Source: Tetracladium setigerum (taxonomy: Eukaryota > Ascomycota > Leotiomycetes > Helotiales). Taken from it: 64,000 nucleotides of DNA. The stretch spans positions 1,550,001 through 1,614,000 of the forward strand of contig PZJY01000002.1 of assembly GCA_031472005.1 (NCBI GenBank), written 5' to 3'. Shown in pieces: positions 29,032 to 40,693 of this stretch (positions within the stretch are counted from its first letter, which is position 1; each line of letters begins with the position of its first letter). The notes beneath the pieces were generated by a model. That model saw nothing but the letters and a program-made list of their open reading frames with translations. It was not told where the DNA came from and did not search any database. The position numbers were made by a program, and so were the translations under genes.

Positions 29032-29041
29032 TACCTAGGTA
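29032..29041. repeat. TACCTAGGTA palindrome, copy 3
   Basis: A perfect 10-bp palindrome in the PNG1-UTP4 gap. Confidence 0.8.
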
Positions 29042-29490
29042 GTCAACAAACCTTTGTCACAGAACCAGAGGGGTCGTCCTCCGTCGTTCGTCGTGTTCGT
29101 CGTGTTTGGCTTATTTAGTGCCAAGATAAGTTTCTTGTTTACCCCCAAGAGTCTTAGTACACCCCCCACCCCTCCCTTCAAAATTTCTTTCATATGTCGA
29201 TTCATGATAAGTTCATGACCGAGCGGGCGGAGGAGCGGTGTACGAAATACGTTGAGCCGCCTCATCTCCATACTCTCATCCTCCCACAATCCACACCGAT
29301 CCCTCATTCCACATCGGTTTGATCCTTGGCATCAAATATGTATCGTCTCCCCCTCCACTTCACACTTTACACTTCACAAATTTGAAATTTGAACTTTTAA
29401 TTTTTCTCATCATTTTGTTTCCGTTGGTGGATGGGAAAAGCATATTCATATTCATATCTCATGGTGTTCTTCATGCCCTAGGCCTTGCCT

Positions 29491-29500
29491 TACCTAGGTA
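29491..29500. repeat. TACCTAGGTA palindrome, copy 4
   Basis: A perfect 10-bp palindrome, 459 bp from copy 3. Confidence 0.8.
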
Positions 29501-31099
29501 CAGGCTACATACATACTACGGTATTTGCCTACCTACCTGATCAAAATCATGTAATGTCATTGTCATCAATACCATTACCCAATTTGCAAAAAAAAAACTT
29601 TTACCTACCTAACTTCTCTTATCACCCATGACTCCGTGACTCCATAGGTATCTAAGCAGGTAAGAAAGAGGGCACGGTGTGTCGTCGTCCTCGTTCTTCG
29701 AGTCGCTGGCACCTTCTTTTTTTTCCCTCCATGACGCGCGTCATCGAGCACAGCGCCAGCAGTCAGTACCAGTGCCACCATTTCATCGTACCGTAATAGC
29801 TCCGGATCAAGGTCCCTCTTTTTCCGGCATGCAGATTCAATTGCAGATTTCAGGTGATTGCAGATGATTGCATGTTGCAGACTTGCAGTGCAGACTCAGA
29901 AGATCGATCTATGTACGGTACTGTATTGATAAAATGTTTCATTGCATGTGGCTGGTAATTTATTGAGTGAGAGTGAAAGGAGGTGGAGACATGATGAATC
30001 ATGAATTTCATATGGGTGCTGAGTTATTTGATGGGTTGTACTTTACTCTTTCTTGGTGGTTGCTGTTTTTGTACTGTGTATGCATATGTATATATAAATA
30101 GAGATGAGATGTTTCGTAGAGATGTCTTGTAGAGAAATGTCTTGTACTAGGCTGGATTGGATGGGATATTCACATCTCACCAGGTGGTACATATATATAT
30201 GGATATATATACACTATACGTCAACAGGCGATGTGAGATAGGATCCCAATTCCATAGAAAGAAAGAAGTGATGAAAGGACATACATTACAATAGTAAAAC
30301 CTCTGCACATCTCAAAAGGAGCAAGGCGGCACTGAGTTCACTGAACAGAACTGAAATGATGAGGGAGGTGTTGAGATAGTACATTGAATGGGCAGTATTC
30401 ATACAACTACAATATAAACTAAAAAAAAAACCCTACCTAAGTCCTTAGATAATCATCAATTATCAAAAGAATCTTTCCCTTCCTTCTCAACACACACACA
30501 CATATATATACATCATTTATTTCTACGCGCGAGAGTGTGCAACATTATCCACAAGAAAGTAATGTGGTGCCGCTTCAAATTAGCTCAACTCCATCACATC
30601 TCAATCAGTAGCTGATGTGCTCCATCTTCTTCTTCTTGTCCTTTCCTACTCCCACTCCCATTCCCCCCGTCCTCTCTCTCTGAACTCCCCTCTCACTCCC
30701 ATCACTTCCCACTCTCTCACTCCCCTCTCACTTCCCACTTACCCACCCACTCAATAACCTCTCCCTACCCACCTACCCACCCACCTAACAACCTCTCACA
30801 ACCTCCCTTCCTGCCTGCCACACCCAACATCTTAACTTATCAAACACTATCGATTACTAACTTAAATGACTACTACAATGACGCGCGTATTGCCTTGGCT
30901 CCCCCCTCCAACGAGAGATAGGACGTGCTACTGCTGCTGCAGTTCAGTCTTCTCCTTTGCATATTGTTTGGCTCGCTTATTTAATATGCTTTTTTTTTGA
31001 CTTTGCTATGTTTGGTGTTTGAGCTGGGGGTAGAGGCGGAAGAGGAGGAGGAGAAGGTGAAGGAAGGTGAAGGAAGGTGAGGGAGGGCCTATAGCATAG

Positions 31100-31102
<3 letters not shown>

Positions 31103-31130
<28 letters not shown>
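31103..31130. repeat. (AG)14 microsatellite
   Basis: Uninterrupted AG tract, preceded at about 31056-31085 by GAAGGTGAAG-type imperfect repeats. Confidence 0.9.
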
Positions 31131-31134
<4 letters not shown>

Positions 31135-31824
31135 GAAAAGACTAGTTATTTAATTAGTCACCCCATTGGATAAAAAGAAGGCAAAGAATAGTGAAAGGTA
31201 AAAAAGAAGAAGAGAGAGATAACCCAAGTAAATGTAACTGGTTACTTGCGGTTGAGATTAAATTGTTGATTTCCAACATGGAAATATACGGTACACAAAG
31301 AAAACCACATCTCAGCCAGTCGAAATGCAAGTACCCAGGTAGGCAGGTATATACCCACCTTACGTAGGTATGTATGTAGCTCGCTTAATCAACCATAGGT
31401 TCAATGACAGGAAAGCACTTATTAATGTTTTCAGCTGTTTGTATCTTTACATACCGACACATCTATACTTCCACACAACTTGGTTGTAATTGATGGAGAC
31501 AGAGAAGAGATGGAGATATATGGAAGAGATCACAAGATCGTTTGTTTCGTTGTTGAGCATGGTGGAGGTTGAAGAGATGCCAAGAAGTAGGTACGGGAAG
31601 TTTTCAATGGTGGGATTTTGGTTTAACTTACCTAAACTTAACAACACATGGTTTAATTATATCCAATACATTTACTTTTTCAACTTTATTCTCATTTAAC
31701 GTCAAGTAGGTTTGTTTTAATCTTATTTTTTTCATCTTAAAAACGCCGATCCAAAATGCACCAAAAGAAGAACACATTTTCTCGAAACAAGCAGACTTCT
31801 CGCGACCTCGGCATCACTTCATCA

Positions 31825-34670
31825 TCACTTCACATAGTCTCTCTTCACCCACTCCTGATCACCCTCAAACCTATCCGGTAAATCAGCATCCCAAATCGGC
31901 CTCTCGACAACCACAATCTCCAACCCCCCTTGGCAACCTCGTCCTTCCCTTTCCTAGGCTTCACAACAGAGTTCACCTGTTCTTCTTCCCCAGAACCAAT
32001 AACACACATGCCCAAGATTGGACGATACTTATACGTCCACCATTCATGCTTGAAATCCTCGTCATCATCGTCAACATTCTTGTCTTTCTTTGCGTTGCTT
32101 CCTCGTCTGAGAAGCATGAGCGCTGGGTTTGCTTGGTCTGATCCACCTGCTGCTACAGGGTTTGCAGCGCCGTCTTCATCATCAACATCCATAGCATCCG
32201 GTAGAGAGATAATAGCATGTTGAACACTTGAAACGTCATGTTCGGAAACCTGCATCTCTCTCGACATACCGGTCTCAATCTCCGTATTTCTAATGGCACT
32301 CCCCGCCCCACCAGCAGCAGCAGGACGCTTCCTCTTCTTCGAGAAGAAACCCGGCTCCGGCTCAAACGCACCAGGCATGTCTCGCGAAAGATCAAACATC
32401 CACATCCAGCTTACGCCGTACGTCCAGATGCGCTCCTTGCCAGCCGACACATCCCAGAAACAGCCCTTGGGCACGTCACGCGTGCTTCTGTATTTATCAC
32501 TGAAAGCTGCCGAGGGGTTGCGGCGGGACCAAGTGGTCAACGTGCCTTTGAGGACCTCAAACTCGTAGACTTCGAGGGTAGCGGTGAGGATGAAGAGGCG
32601 GTCTTCGCTGGGCTGGAGAGAGATGGGGTTGGGCTTTTGACGCGTGGAAGGGGTGTGGTTCGTGGGGAGTGGCGTTGATGGGCGGAAGGAAAGTACTGTC
32701 GGCGTGTGTGGGAGTTTGGGAATCGAAGAGGCGAGAGGATTGCGTGTCCAGTGCTGGCCATAAACGAGGATGGGCTTGGCAACTTCCTCCGAGTCACTTT
32801 CTTCTTCGTCCGAGTCGGATTCTGATGATGAATCTGAGGGTGACGCGGCGGATGAGGGGTCAACTTCTGGAGCTTTTTGCGTGAGGTCTTCTTGGCCAGT
32901 GAGAACGAATGTGTCGATATATCCAGCTAGATCGCTGACAGCGAGGATTCTACTGTCGGCCGAGAAAGTTGCTTGAGTAATGGTCCTGTTGTAACTGCCA
33001 AGTCCTCCGAGAGTCTTAAATTTTTCAATCTTGCGGTCTAGGCGTGATGGTTTTGAGAGTTGTGGGTGAATCGTAGTACTTGATGACGCGGTCGAGCCTG
33101 AAATACGTGCGAGGATGATGCGGCTGTCCGGTCGTATTACGGAAAGCCATTTGCTATCTGGGGAAAAACGAAGAAGTCGTGCGCCATGGGAGAATGAGTT
33201 TGGAACTTGTAGTTTCGAGACCTTGAGTCCTTCGCCCTCTTCGGCTTTCTTCTGTCGAAGCTGGAATATTTTGATTTCCGAGTTCGTTGAAATTGCGATT
33301 AAATTGCCATCCTCGTTGAGAGTAGCAGATGTGATATTGGCTTCTCCTTTGATGAGAATCTTAGCCACAAGTTTGCGCTCCTTTGCTGCCGATTCTTCGC
33401 CATCTTCGCTCTTCGAAGGTTTAGACGGCTTGTTGAGTCTCCAAATTTGTACCTCTCTGTCCCACCAACTAACGATGAGTCGTTGCTTGGGAGCGGTTTG
33501 AATCATTGGTTCCTGAGGAAGGAAAGGAAGCGTCCTCTGGTGCTCATATCCAAATTCTCTCAGAGGTGTAACTATTGGCGAAGCATCGGGCCCTGCAACC
33601 AGTCAGTTTCACAAGATTTTGACCATCAATTGAAATGACAATATCTTACCTCCAGACACAACAACGCTCATTCCTAGCCCCTCGAAACTGGCCATTGTCT
33701 TCACATCGTGTTGGTGGTATCTTCTATGTGCAATCTCTGCCCATCTCTTCCCTTTCCCAGTAGGCTTATAGACAACAGTCCGTCTATCCATACCTCCGCT
33801 GAAGATGGTCTGACCGTCCAAGCTCGTTGCGAGACTCAAAATATCCTGATTGTGACTCTTGACTCTCTGCATCAAGGTGTATGTCTTGCCATCCCAGATT
33901 TTCAACTCGCCAGTCGAGTCGCCCGAAACAATAGTTCCGTTCTTCAAAACTTTCACCGACCAGACGATGACTTCTTTTGGTCCTCCTTTTGGTCCAGATC
34001 CTAGAGTCATATTCCTAACCAGTGACCCATTGCGAGTGTCGTATAAGCGGATAGTGCTATCCGAGCAGCCAGCAACCACCAGATTCCTGTCCTTGTAGAC
34101 AACACTGACAATCTTTGCCTTCTTCGCAGAAGGTCGGGTGAGAACCTTTTGTAACTCGAGACCGCCGTCTTTTGTCGAGTAGAGAACCAGCGCTCCATCT
34201 ATGCATCCTGCGATGAGATTTTGACCCGTCCACCCCGCCGATGGTCCAAGGGCAGCCGCCTGATTCATCGTAAGTGCCGGTTGAGCAGCCAAACACCAGA
34301 TCTCTCCATGACTTCCACTTATTTGTCGCAATGGGCGAGCGTTCTCCAGATCCCACTCCGTAACAGTAGTCGTATACCCGATACTGAACAGCCTCGATTT
34401 CCCAATGAAAATCTTTCCCTGGATCTCTTCATTTGGATCCTGTGTCCACACAAGCCCGTCGATACTCCTATCCATACCCCCTCTGATGATTGACTCCTGT
34501 AGCCATGCTCCCTTCAGAGGGTTCCAAATCTCGATATCTCCATTTGCGCGGCCGATTGCGAGTCGTGGAGGGGCAGCTTTCTGGTCTTTGGCGATATGGG
34601 AATGCGAAAATGCGACGGCATTGATTGTTGATGGCGGGTATTCCACGAAGCGGCAGCGGTGAACATCCAT
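31825..34670 (-). CDS. UTP4: U3 snoRNP t-UTP component UTP4 (cirhin), one frameshift
   Basis: WD40 protein of the t-UTP (UtpA) subcomplex that binds nascent pre-rRNA and starts small-subunit processome assembly in the nucleolus. Two exons, 33650-34670 and 31825-33592, joined as VVVSGGPDASPIVTPLREFG. Seen: N-terminal MDVHRCRFVEYPPSTINAVA, typical of Utp4/cirhin, then multiple WD repeats (GRANGDIEIWNP, GCIDGALVLYST, GCSDSTIRLYDT, GDSTGELKIWDG, GGMDRRTVVYKP), a second propeller in exon 2 and acidic Ser/Glu/Asp loops. Near the end the frame breaks at a G6 run (sense) at 31924-31929: one added G restores GLEIVVVERPIWDADLPDRF and a stop at 31825-31827, the expected C-terminus. As read, the last roughly 35 residues are replaced and the frame ends at 31845. 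About 929 aa if repaired. Confidence 0.92.
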
Positions 34671-35424
34671 TGTGCTGATGTAGAGAGCCGTAGCTTTTGT
34701 CTTGCGTCGGCCTCGAAAAGTTCGTGCAGACAAAAATAATCTGAAGCTTCAATTTGATCTCCACTTTTCGCGGCAGAATCGGTGGAGAGGGACGTGCATG
34801 ACTCGGGCGGTGAGAGATGGTTTGGATGTCCAACACTATGGGAACATCTTAACTTCCTCTCTTGATATATTCTAGAGAAGGACAACTCTAACTGGAAGTA
34901 TAGCATGCATCTAATCGCATCACACAGCACTATCAACTACGGTTTACTTCTATCTTGGGCTTTGCTACCTATCTTGTGTAGGAGGAGTTATTGATTACCA
35001 GGAGTGCTATGAATTTTGCGATTGCATCGGAATACATGAATGCGAATGGCAAGGTTTGAGGATCTTGGGATTTGCGGTTGCGTCAAAGTCTTTCAGCCGA
35101 AACTTGTTGTTCCATCTTATATTTCATTGAATCATTATAAACAAGATCTATTTAATCCAGGAGTGGGGACTTGGTTTCCAATTCTCCAATTCGAACCGAC
35201 AACTTTTGCAACTTTTACACTTAATAATACACAGCCTATCCTAACTCCTAAAACCGTGATATATCTCTTCCAAAGATCCAATTGATTGCCCTAAGCGATT
35301 AGAATAGTATATGAAAAATGGAAAAGAAAACTCACCAATAGATTGGAATCAGGAGTTTATTCCTAATGCTAATTGTCTGCGTTAAATATGCGCCTCTCCA
35401 AATAATCCACGCCGCCCATCTGCC
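34671..35424. other. UTP4 upstream region and NADH dehydrogenase 3' side
   Basis: 754 bp between two minus-strand genes. It should hold the UTP4 promoter and leader and the 3' UTR of the next gene. No distinct motif or gene was recognised. Confidence 0.5.
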
Positions 35425-37304
35425 CTAGTTAGCTTCGTTTTCTTTGAAATGCTGTGGATTCGAGACGTCGACATACCCTTTGATCTCGGATCCTGTTCCA
35501 GACTGCATGATTGCCTTCCAGTTCCCAAGGTATGTCATAACACCCATATTCTTAAATGTGAAAGTCTTCATCTCTAAATCTCCCTTATTGAGCCTTTTGC
35601 CTAGCCATTTCCCTTCCTGATTCGCGACTTGAGCCGTAGCTGGCAATTGACCTGCTTCTAACACCGAAACATCACCTATTGCAAATACATCTTGCATGGT
35701 AGCCACTGGAGCCACTGGAGCCTCCGCGCCGTCCGTTGCTCCGATGCGAGGGACTAATTTTACACGGAATTGGTCGTTAACCATGAGACCACCGCTTCTG
35801 GGATGACGCTTTAGAGACCACTTTTGTGATTCTGGAGGGTTTGGAAGGTTGGTGGAAAGGATCGCCGAGGATTTTGGGTAGGTGTGAACATCATCCAATG
35901 CTTTTTGGATGAAGGGATTCATCATGAGCCCCGTACTCCACACACCTGTATTTGACATATAATTTAGCTCCTTTTCATCTGAAAGGTCATAATGAAATGA
36001 TGGGAGAATTATTATGAGAGTGGAGTTTGTAAAATGGAGATATTTGCAACGCGCTCGCAAAGCGAGGGGGGGATGCAAGAAATTGGGACTTACACATTCC
36101 TACGCCAAACTCCCCATCCTCTTTAGTTCTGAGAGTAAAGCACCCTCCATCTTTACTGAGATCTTTAGAACCTGGCAGACCTGGTCGAAGCTCTTCGATA
36201 TGGTGTTCAGTTTTTACTGAGATACCATCTCGTTTGAAGTTTTTGAGCGCGTATTGTGCCAGATTTTGGTCAAACATTGGAAGGATTTTAGGAGCCACGT
36301 CATAGATTGTAATTTTAATATGAGGAATGAGCGTAGGATAAAGACGTAGAAGATCTTCATTGCAGAGATCGTGTAGCTCGGCAGCAAACTCTACACCAGT
36401 TGCTTAGGATTGTCAGCAATGGAATTAATGGCACATGCACAAAGAAATCACTTACGACCACCTCCAACGATGGCAAAGTTTAGGAGTTGCTTCCGAAGTT
36501 CTTCTGATGTTGTGGGAGAGGACGCAGTTTCAAAACCTGAAAATTTAGCTAGATTTATGGAAAAGCCACAAAGAACACTTACACTCCAGAATCCGTTTCC
36601 GAATTTTGATTGAATCACCGACATCTTTCAAAAAGAAAGCATTTTCTCTGACACCGGGAGTATTGAATGTTTGGGAATAGCATCCCACAGCAACCACAAG
36701 TTTGTCATACTGCAGAGGAAATACTTGACCTTTCTTCGATGGTAGTTTCTTGGCATCCGTATATGCTACGACTGGAAGCTCGGAAGGCTTGCTTGAAAGG
36801 GATTCTCTTCGCCTGGTCGATTCTTCAATAAAGAGCGTCTTTTCGTTGAAATTGACATCGTCGGCCCAACCTTGGAAGAATTCAACACCTCTTCCACGCC
36901 CACGAACCGATTCGAGAGTTGTCCGAGCCTCAAGAGTTCCCACCGCTGCCGAAGCCAGAAGCGGTGTGAAAACGAAGTAAGATCTTGGAGAGACTACCAC
37001 TGTTTGAAATTTCTTCTTGTCCAACTCCCTTGAGAGAACGAACCCGGACCAGCTAAAGCAGCAATGTGAGTATATATTTTTCTGATATTAGAGGTTGAGT
37101 TTACCCTGATCCTAGGATGACAACTCGCTCACGATCTGTAAACCTGTTAGCATGAATCACTCAAACGATAATTTAAAACTCGCCTCCCTTGGTCGCATCA
37201 AGTTCTTGTGTTGTGATTCCCCTCCGAAGCGTATGTGAGGATACTGGAAAGCTCCGAAAAGATCGTATACTCGTCCTGTTGGCAGCCAACATCAATGAAC
37301 TCAT
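35425..37304 (-). CDS. Type II (alternative) NADH dehydrogenase, mitochondrial
   Basis: Rotenone-insensitive NADH:ubiquinone oxidoreductase, a single FAD protein on the inner mitochondrial membrane that does not pump protons. Six exons on the minus strand: 37184-37304, 37105-37135 (only 31 nt), 36583-37052, 36456-36536, 36094-36402 and 35425-35945; 510 aa. The first intron has a GC donor (gcgagt) and is needed to give ITTQELDATKGDRERVVIL; the fourth uses an AAG acceptor to give VGGGPTGVEFAAELHDL. Seen: Ser/Arg-rich mitochondrial presequence, first Rossmann fold VVILGSGWSGFVLSREL, quinone/FAD segment SPRSYFVFTPLLASAAVGTL, second Rossmann fold NFAIVGGGPTGVEF, the GDVSVLEAGQLPATAQVANQ block and a C-terminal membrane-binding NMGVMTYLGNWKAIM. 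No EF-hand insertion, so not the calcium-regulated class. Internal or external orientation cannot be told. Confidence 0.92.
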
Positions 37305-37705
37305 ATTTAACTAAACAAATAGTAGTTAATGTGGACTGAATTTCTTCAAATATTTTTGAATTTCAGTGTCGAGTCTTTCTTTCTTAAGGGCTGACGTTGG
37401 AAAAGCTGAAAAAGATAAGCCCCGTGTTTCCCCGGTCCGGACTCTACGGCGATGACTTCATCTCCATGATCCGAAAACATAATTGTGCATTGTCCCCACC
37501 TCACATATAGCATTGCCATGAACTACTTAGTGAGGGTGAAAGTTTATATTTGAAGAGCGTCAGTCACGTGTTTTATAACATGTCAGTGCATTACTAGCCT
37601 CTTGGCCTCACATAGCCCGCTTAGCGAATTCGGTGTCAATCTTGTGATGTCGGAGATTAGAATTCATGTTATCGCCGAACCACTGGGACTTCCCCCTCCA
37701 TACTT
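37305..37705. other. NADH dehydrogenase upstream region
   Basis: 401 bp holding the promoter side of the NADH dehydrogenase gene and the 3' UTR of the GH78-type gene, both on the minus strand. No motif stood out. Confidence 0.5.
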
Positions 37706-39343
37706 TTAAACACCTTTCAAATACTCCTCCAAAACCACCCTTAGCAAATAGCTCGGTGTGCAACTCCACGCATGGCAGTAACTGTTATTATGGCAATCTC
37801 CATAAGGACTCCTCCTTGAATCATTCGCATCAAAGCACTCCCAGAATGTATCTGCCCCAGCCCTCACCATACCGCCCCAATACTCCCTCATCAAATCCAA
37901 ACACTCGGCCTCTCCACCGCAACGCGCCAAACTCTCTGCCACATGATGATATGCATATGGTGTGAGCGGCTTGACAGCTTTGGGATCTGCCATCGCAGCC
38001 TTGATGGCTCGTAAGGATGTTTTCGCGTCAAGAGCACCAGAAAGTGCCATCCACGCTTGGCTGGACCACGAAACTTGCTTGTCGGGTCCGCTTACAAAAA
38101 GAGAGAGTTTTTCGTCGTAGAAGGTTTTAGCTGCTAGTTCCATGTGCGCGATTATTTCGGTGTATGGTTCGGGTTTCGAGAGGAGTTTTGCCAGTGTGTT
38201 GACTTGTTTGCAGCAGTAGAGGACAAGACCATGCATACCAGCGTTGGTGTCCAAACCATCTGACCAATCGAGGAATTTCCATCCTGCGGCTTTGTCTGAG
38301 TCAAATTGTCCATTGTCTGTGAGATGGGCAAGTGCCAAATTCATGCTCTTCAAGACAGTTGGCCAGAGTTCGATCGCAGTTTCTGTGTCCCCTGATGCCA
38401 CTGCGTAGTCGTATACTGTTGGCCCGAAGAGAGCATCGTAATCGACGATGTAATCTGAAGCTGCCGAGAGCTTGGGTTTCTCAAATACACAGGCTGGTAG
38501 GCTACCGTCTTCTCGAGGTACTGCGGCGAACATGTACAGACAGCGCTTGACGAGGTTGAAGTCTTTGAAAGTGCAATAGTTGGTAAGAGCTTGTAGACGG
38601 AGATCGCCCATCCAGAGTCTTCTGTCTCGCCTGGGACCATCTTCGAACACAGTTTGCATGCAGCTCCGCAGAGTAACTTGACTAATGCGATCCAGTTCTT
38701 TCAGGTCCTCACTCGTTGTTCTGAGTGGCTCAACTGCGGTCGCTGCAGCAGATGAGATGGCGCTAACAGCTTTGACTTGCACATCTGAGAAGCGCACTCT
38801 GTATTTTGGGGATGTGTCCAGGACTTGAATCTTGACGTATCGAAATGCATGTCGTCGTGGAATCTGGACATCTGTCGGTAGCCAGTCGACATTGATGATC
38901 TCGTCTGGGAGCCAGCTCGTGCTGATCCAAGTATTGCATGGATGCAGCTCCTCGGCGACATCATATGGAATCTCACCAAACGTCAGTCGGAGTCTAGCAG
39001 GCGCATCGATATTAACACCCTCGACGCCAAGATGGAAAGAGAGGTAGCCGACTCGATGCGATCCAAAGTCAATGATTATCTCTTCGCCCTTCCCATATGA
39101 TACAGTGGTGAGGTGTTCGATATCGCGAACTGGAACGGATTTTAAACCGAAGTAGTTTTCTGGTGCTGGTTTGAATTCGATGATTGAAAGTGGTAGATCA
39201 ATTGATTCGTGCAGTGTGGGAAGTAGTGCATTTGCTTTTTGCGCGAATGAGGCGTTGAAGTGAATCACGGGAGCCTTCTCAACCTTCTGGTTTGCGGGCA
39301 CCTCTTGAAGGACCTGTTGAGGGGGATTCTTTTGGGATGCCAT
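37706..39343 (-). CDS. GH78-type (alpha-L-rhamnosidase-like) protein, cytosolic
   Basis: A single-exon gene of 545 aa. Family members with this catalytic (alpha/alpha)6 barrel cleave terminal alpha-L-rhamnose from glycosides. Seen: an N-terminal beta-rich part (EEIIIDFGSHRVGYLSFHL, then RLTFGEIPYDVAEE), the hallmark EDGPRRDRRLWMGDLRLQAL at roughly residues 237-256 containing the acidic residues of the GH78 active site, and the terminal YGDCHNNSYCHAWSCTPSYL block. There is no signal peptide, so it should act inside the cell on imported sugar compounds; substrate is inferred. It is shorter than bacterial multi-domain enzymes, lacking extra carbohydrate-binding domains. It is divergent from an MFS sugar transporter across 1.35 kb, which supports a joint role in uptake and breakdown of a rhamnose-containing compound. 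Confidence 0.82.
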   Translation of the reverse strand: MASQKNPPQQVLQEVPANQKVEKAPVIHFNASFAQKANALLPTLHESIDLPLSIIEFKPAPENYFGLKSVPVRDIEHLTTVSYGKGEEIIIDFGSHRVGYLSFHLGVEGVNIDAPARLRLTFGEIPYDVAEELHPCNTWISTSWLPDEIINVDWLPTDVQIPRRHAFRYVKIQVLDTSPKYRVRFSDVQVKAVSAISSAAATAVEPLRTTSEDLKELDRISQVTLRSCMQTVFEDGPRRDRRLWMGDLRLQALTNYCTFKDFNLVKRCLYMFAAVPREDGSLPACVFEKPKLSAASDYIVDYDALFGPTVYDYAVASGDTETAIELWPTVLKSMNLALAHLTDNGQFDSDKAAGWKFLDWSDGLDTNAGMHGLVLYCCKQVNTLAKLLSKPEPYTEIIAHMELAAKTFYDEKLSLFVSGPDKQVSWSSQAWMALSGALDAKTSLRAIKAAMADPKAVKPLTPYAYHHVAESLARCGGEAECLDLMREYWGGMVRAGADTFWECFDANDSRRSPYGDCHNNSYCHAWSCTPSYLLRVVLEEYLKGV

Positions 39344-40693
39344 TTTTCATGCTACTTCTTCAAAATGCACATTAAAACTGGGAATTCCTAACAATTGTTG
39401 ATTATAACAAGGTGCTAGATGATCGGGGACTGAAAGTTGTTGGGGAAATATAGGAACAGACACTGAACCAAGGTTTAGTACATAATTCTAAGCCACAGAG
39501 GAATTGGCTGTTGCTAGATGAATCCCTTTGGCGTCTAGTGACTAGCCTCGCTAAAAGGTGTAAACATGGACCGAACTGGGGGCCGGTAGCAATTGCCGGG
39601 TATACTGTATGAACGCCGTGCTTGATGTTGTCTTTCTTGATATCGGCCCGTCTTTGTGCAGAACGGAGGAAGAATCTTAACATGACAAATGCTTGTTTTT
39701 GGAACTGGATATGGGTCATTTCGGGAGTGTATGATGGAGTACGATTCCGAGGAAGCCCGACTGTCTGATTGGAGTATGTTTGGTAAATGGGGTAAAGTCT
39801 GTTAAGTTGTAATATGTTGGTTAAGCCCTCATAGTCTCTACATCTTTGCATGATAATCGGGCAATCTCTCGCACAGATAATCTCATTTTGACTTTACAAC
39901 CCCTGAAGTTATTTGAGGTTATTGAGTATACTACCGACATTTTCGCTGTCTTCTACACCGGTCTCAGCTGAGATTGACTCCATAACTGCTCCGTCTGAAT
40001 AGTCGAGCACATCTCCAACCTTTCCTAGTCCGTCGCTTCTTCCCTCATGCCCCGAAGCGAATCCGTAGCCTGATTCATGACGACCAATGACTTGTCATGT
40101 TCGCCATCCACACATGCGCTTCCTCCGTTAGTGTGAGCGGCAAAGTTGCGACTTCATTGGCCAGTCGCCGCTCCTATGGATCACTTTCCAAATGGTGGGA
40201 ATGTTCTCAGCATTTGTTTGGCCTTGATATCAACGTTCTTGACGAGCAGATCCCGACTTTGTCAATGTTACAACGGTCATTAACGGCATCTCCAGCATGC
40301 TGAACTCGGCTGTCAGCGAGTAAGTGAGTGGATGTCTCGCCGCCACCGTCCACCCACCTAACAACAAAATCGACAATAATATGGAGTGGTCAGCGATTGC
40401 TAAGGAGAAACCAACCTGATGGGCTGTAGACTCTGCACCCCGCAACTCCAACTTCCCCAACCCGGGGAAATGTACACCGAGAATCCTTTGTTAGTTCTAG
40501 ACTTCCTGTCATGAAAATGGGCGACAATGCTTAATTCTCATCACAACACATGGATCTCTCTCTTGGCTGTATAAGTATATAAACAACGGCCATGCAGCTA
40601 TCTTCCCCATCATCCACTTCTGTATCGATTCTTAAGTCTTTCAGTCTCTTGTGCAACCTAGACTTCAATTGATACTCAATAAGCTCAATCGCA
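39344..40693. promoter_or_regulatory. Divergent intergenic region, GH78 gene and sugar transporter
   Basis: 1.35 kb between two start codons pointing away from each other, so it should contain both promoters. A good TATA candidate for the transporter lies at 40570-40583. The open frame at 39402-39851 (minus strand, 149 codons) has no domain and is treated as chance. Confidence 0.6.
40570..40583 (+). promoter_or_regulatory. TATA box of the sugar transporter gene
   Basis: The tract TATAAGTATATAAA lies about 111-124 bp upstream of the ATG at 40694, a normal distance for a fungal gene with a short leader. A strong TATA element often marks an inducible gene; that part is inference. Confidence 0.55.

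Larger units (their letters stand above)
25659..31824. other. 6-kb gene-free gap between PNG1 and UTP4
   Basis: The first 540 bp next to PNG1 carry an in-frame open extension of that gene and are rich in TCG/TCC trinucleotides. The rest holds many simple repeats (GA, TG/TC, ATTG, TA, AG), stretches of CCTA/TAGG words, two perfect TACCTAGGTA palindromes and several TACTGTA words. The 3' end should include the UTP4 3' UTR. Open frames up to 176 codons (27026-27556) exist, but none has a domain, splice partner or coherent composition. Unusually long for such a gene-dense window. Confidence 0.5.

Noticed and set aside
39402..39851. 149-codon minus-strand frame in the GH78-transporter interval
   Set aside because: Lies inside a divergent promoter interval and has no protein-like motif.
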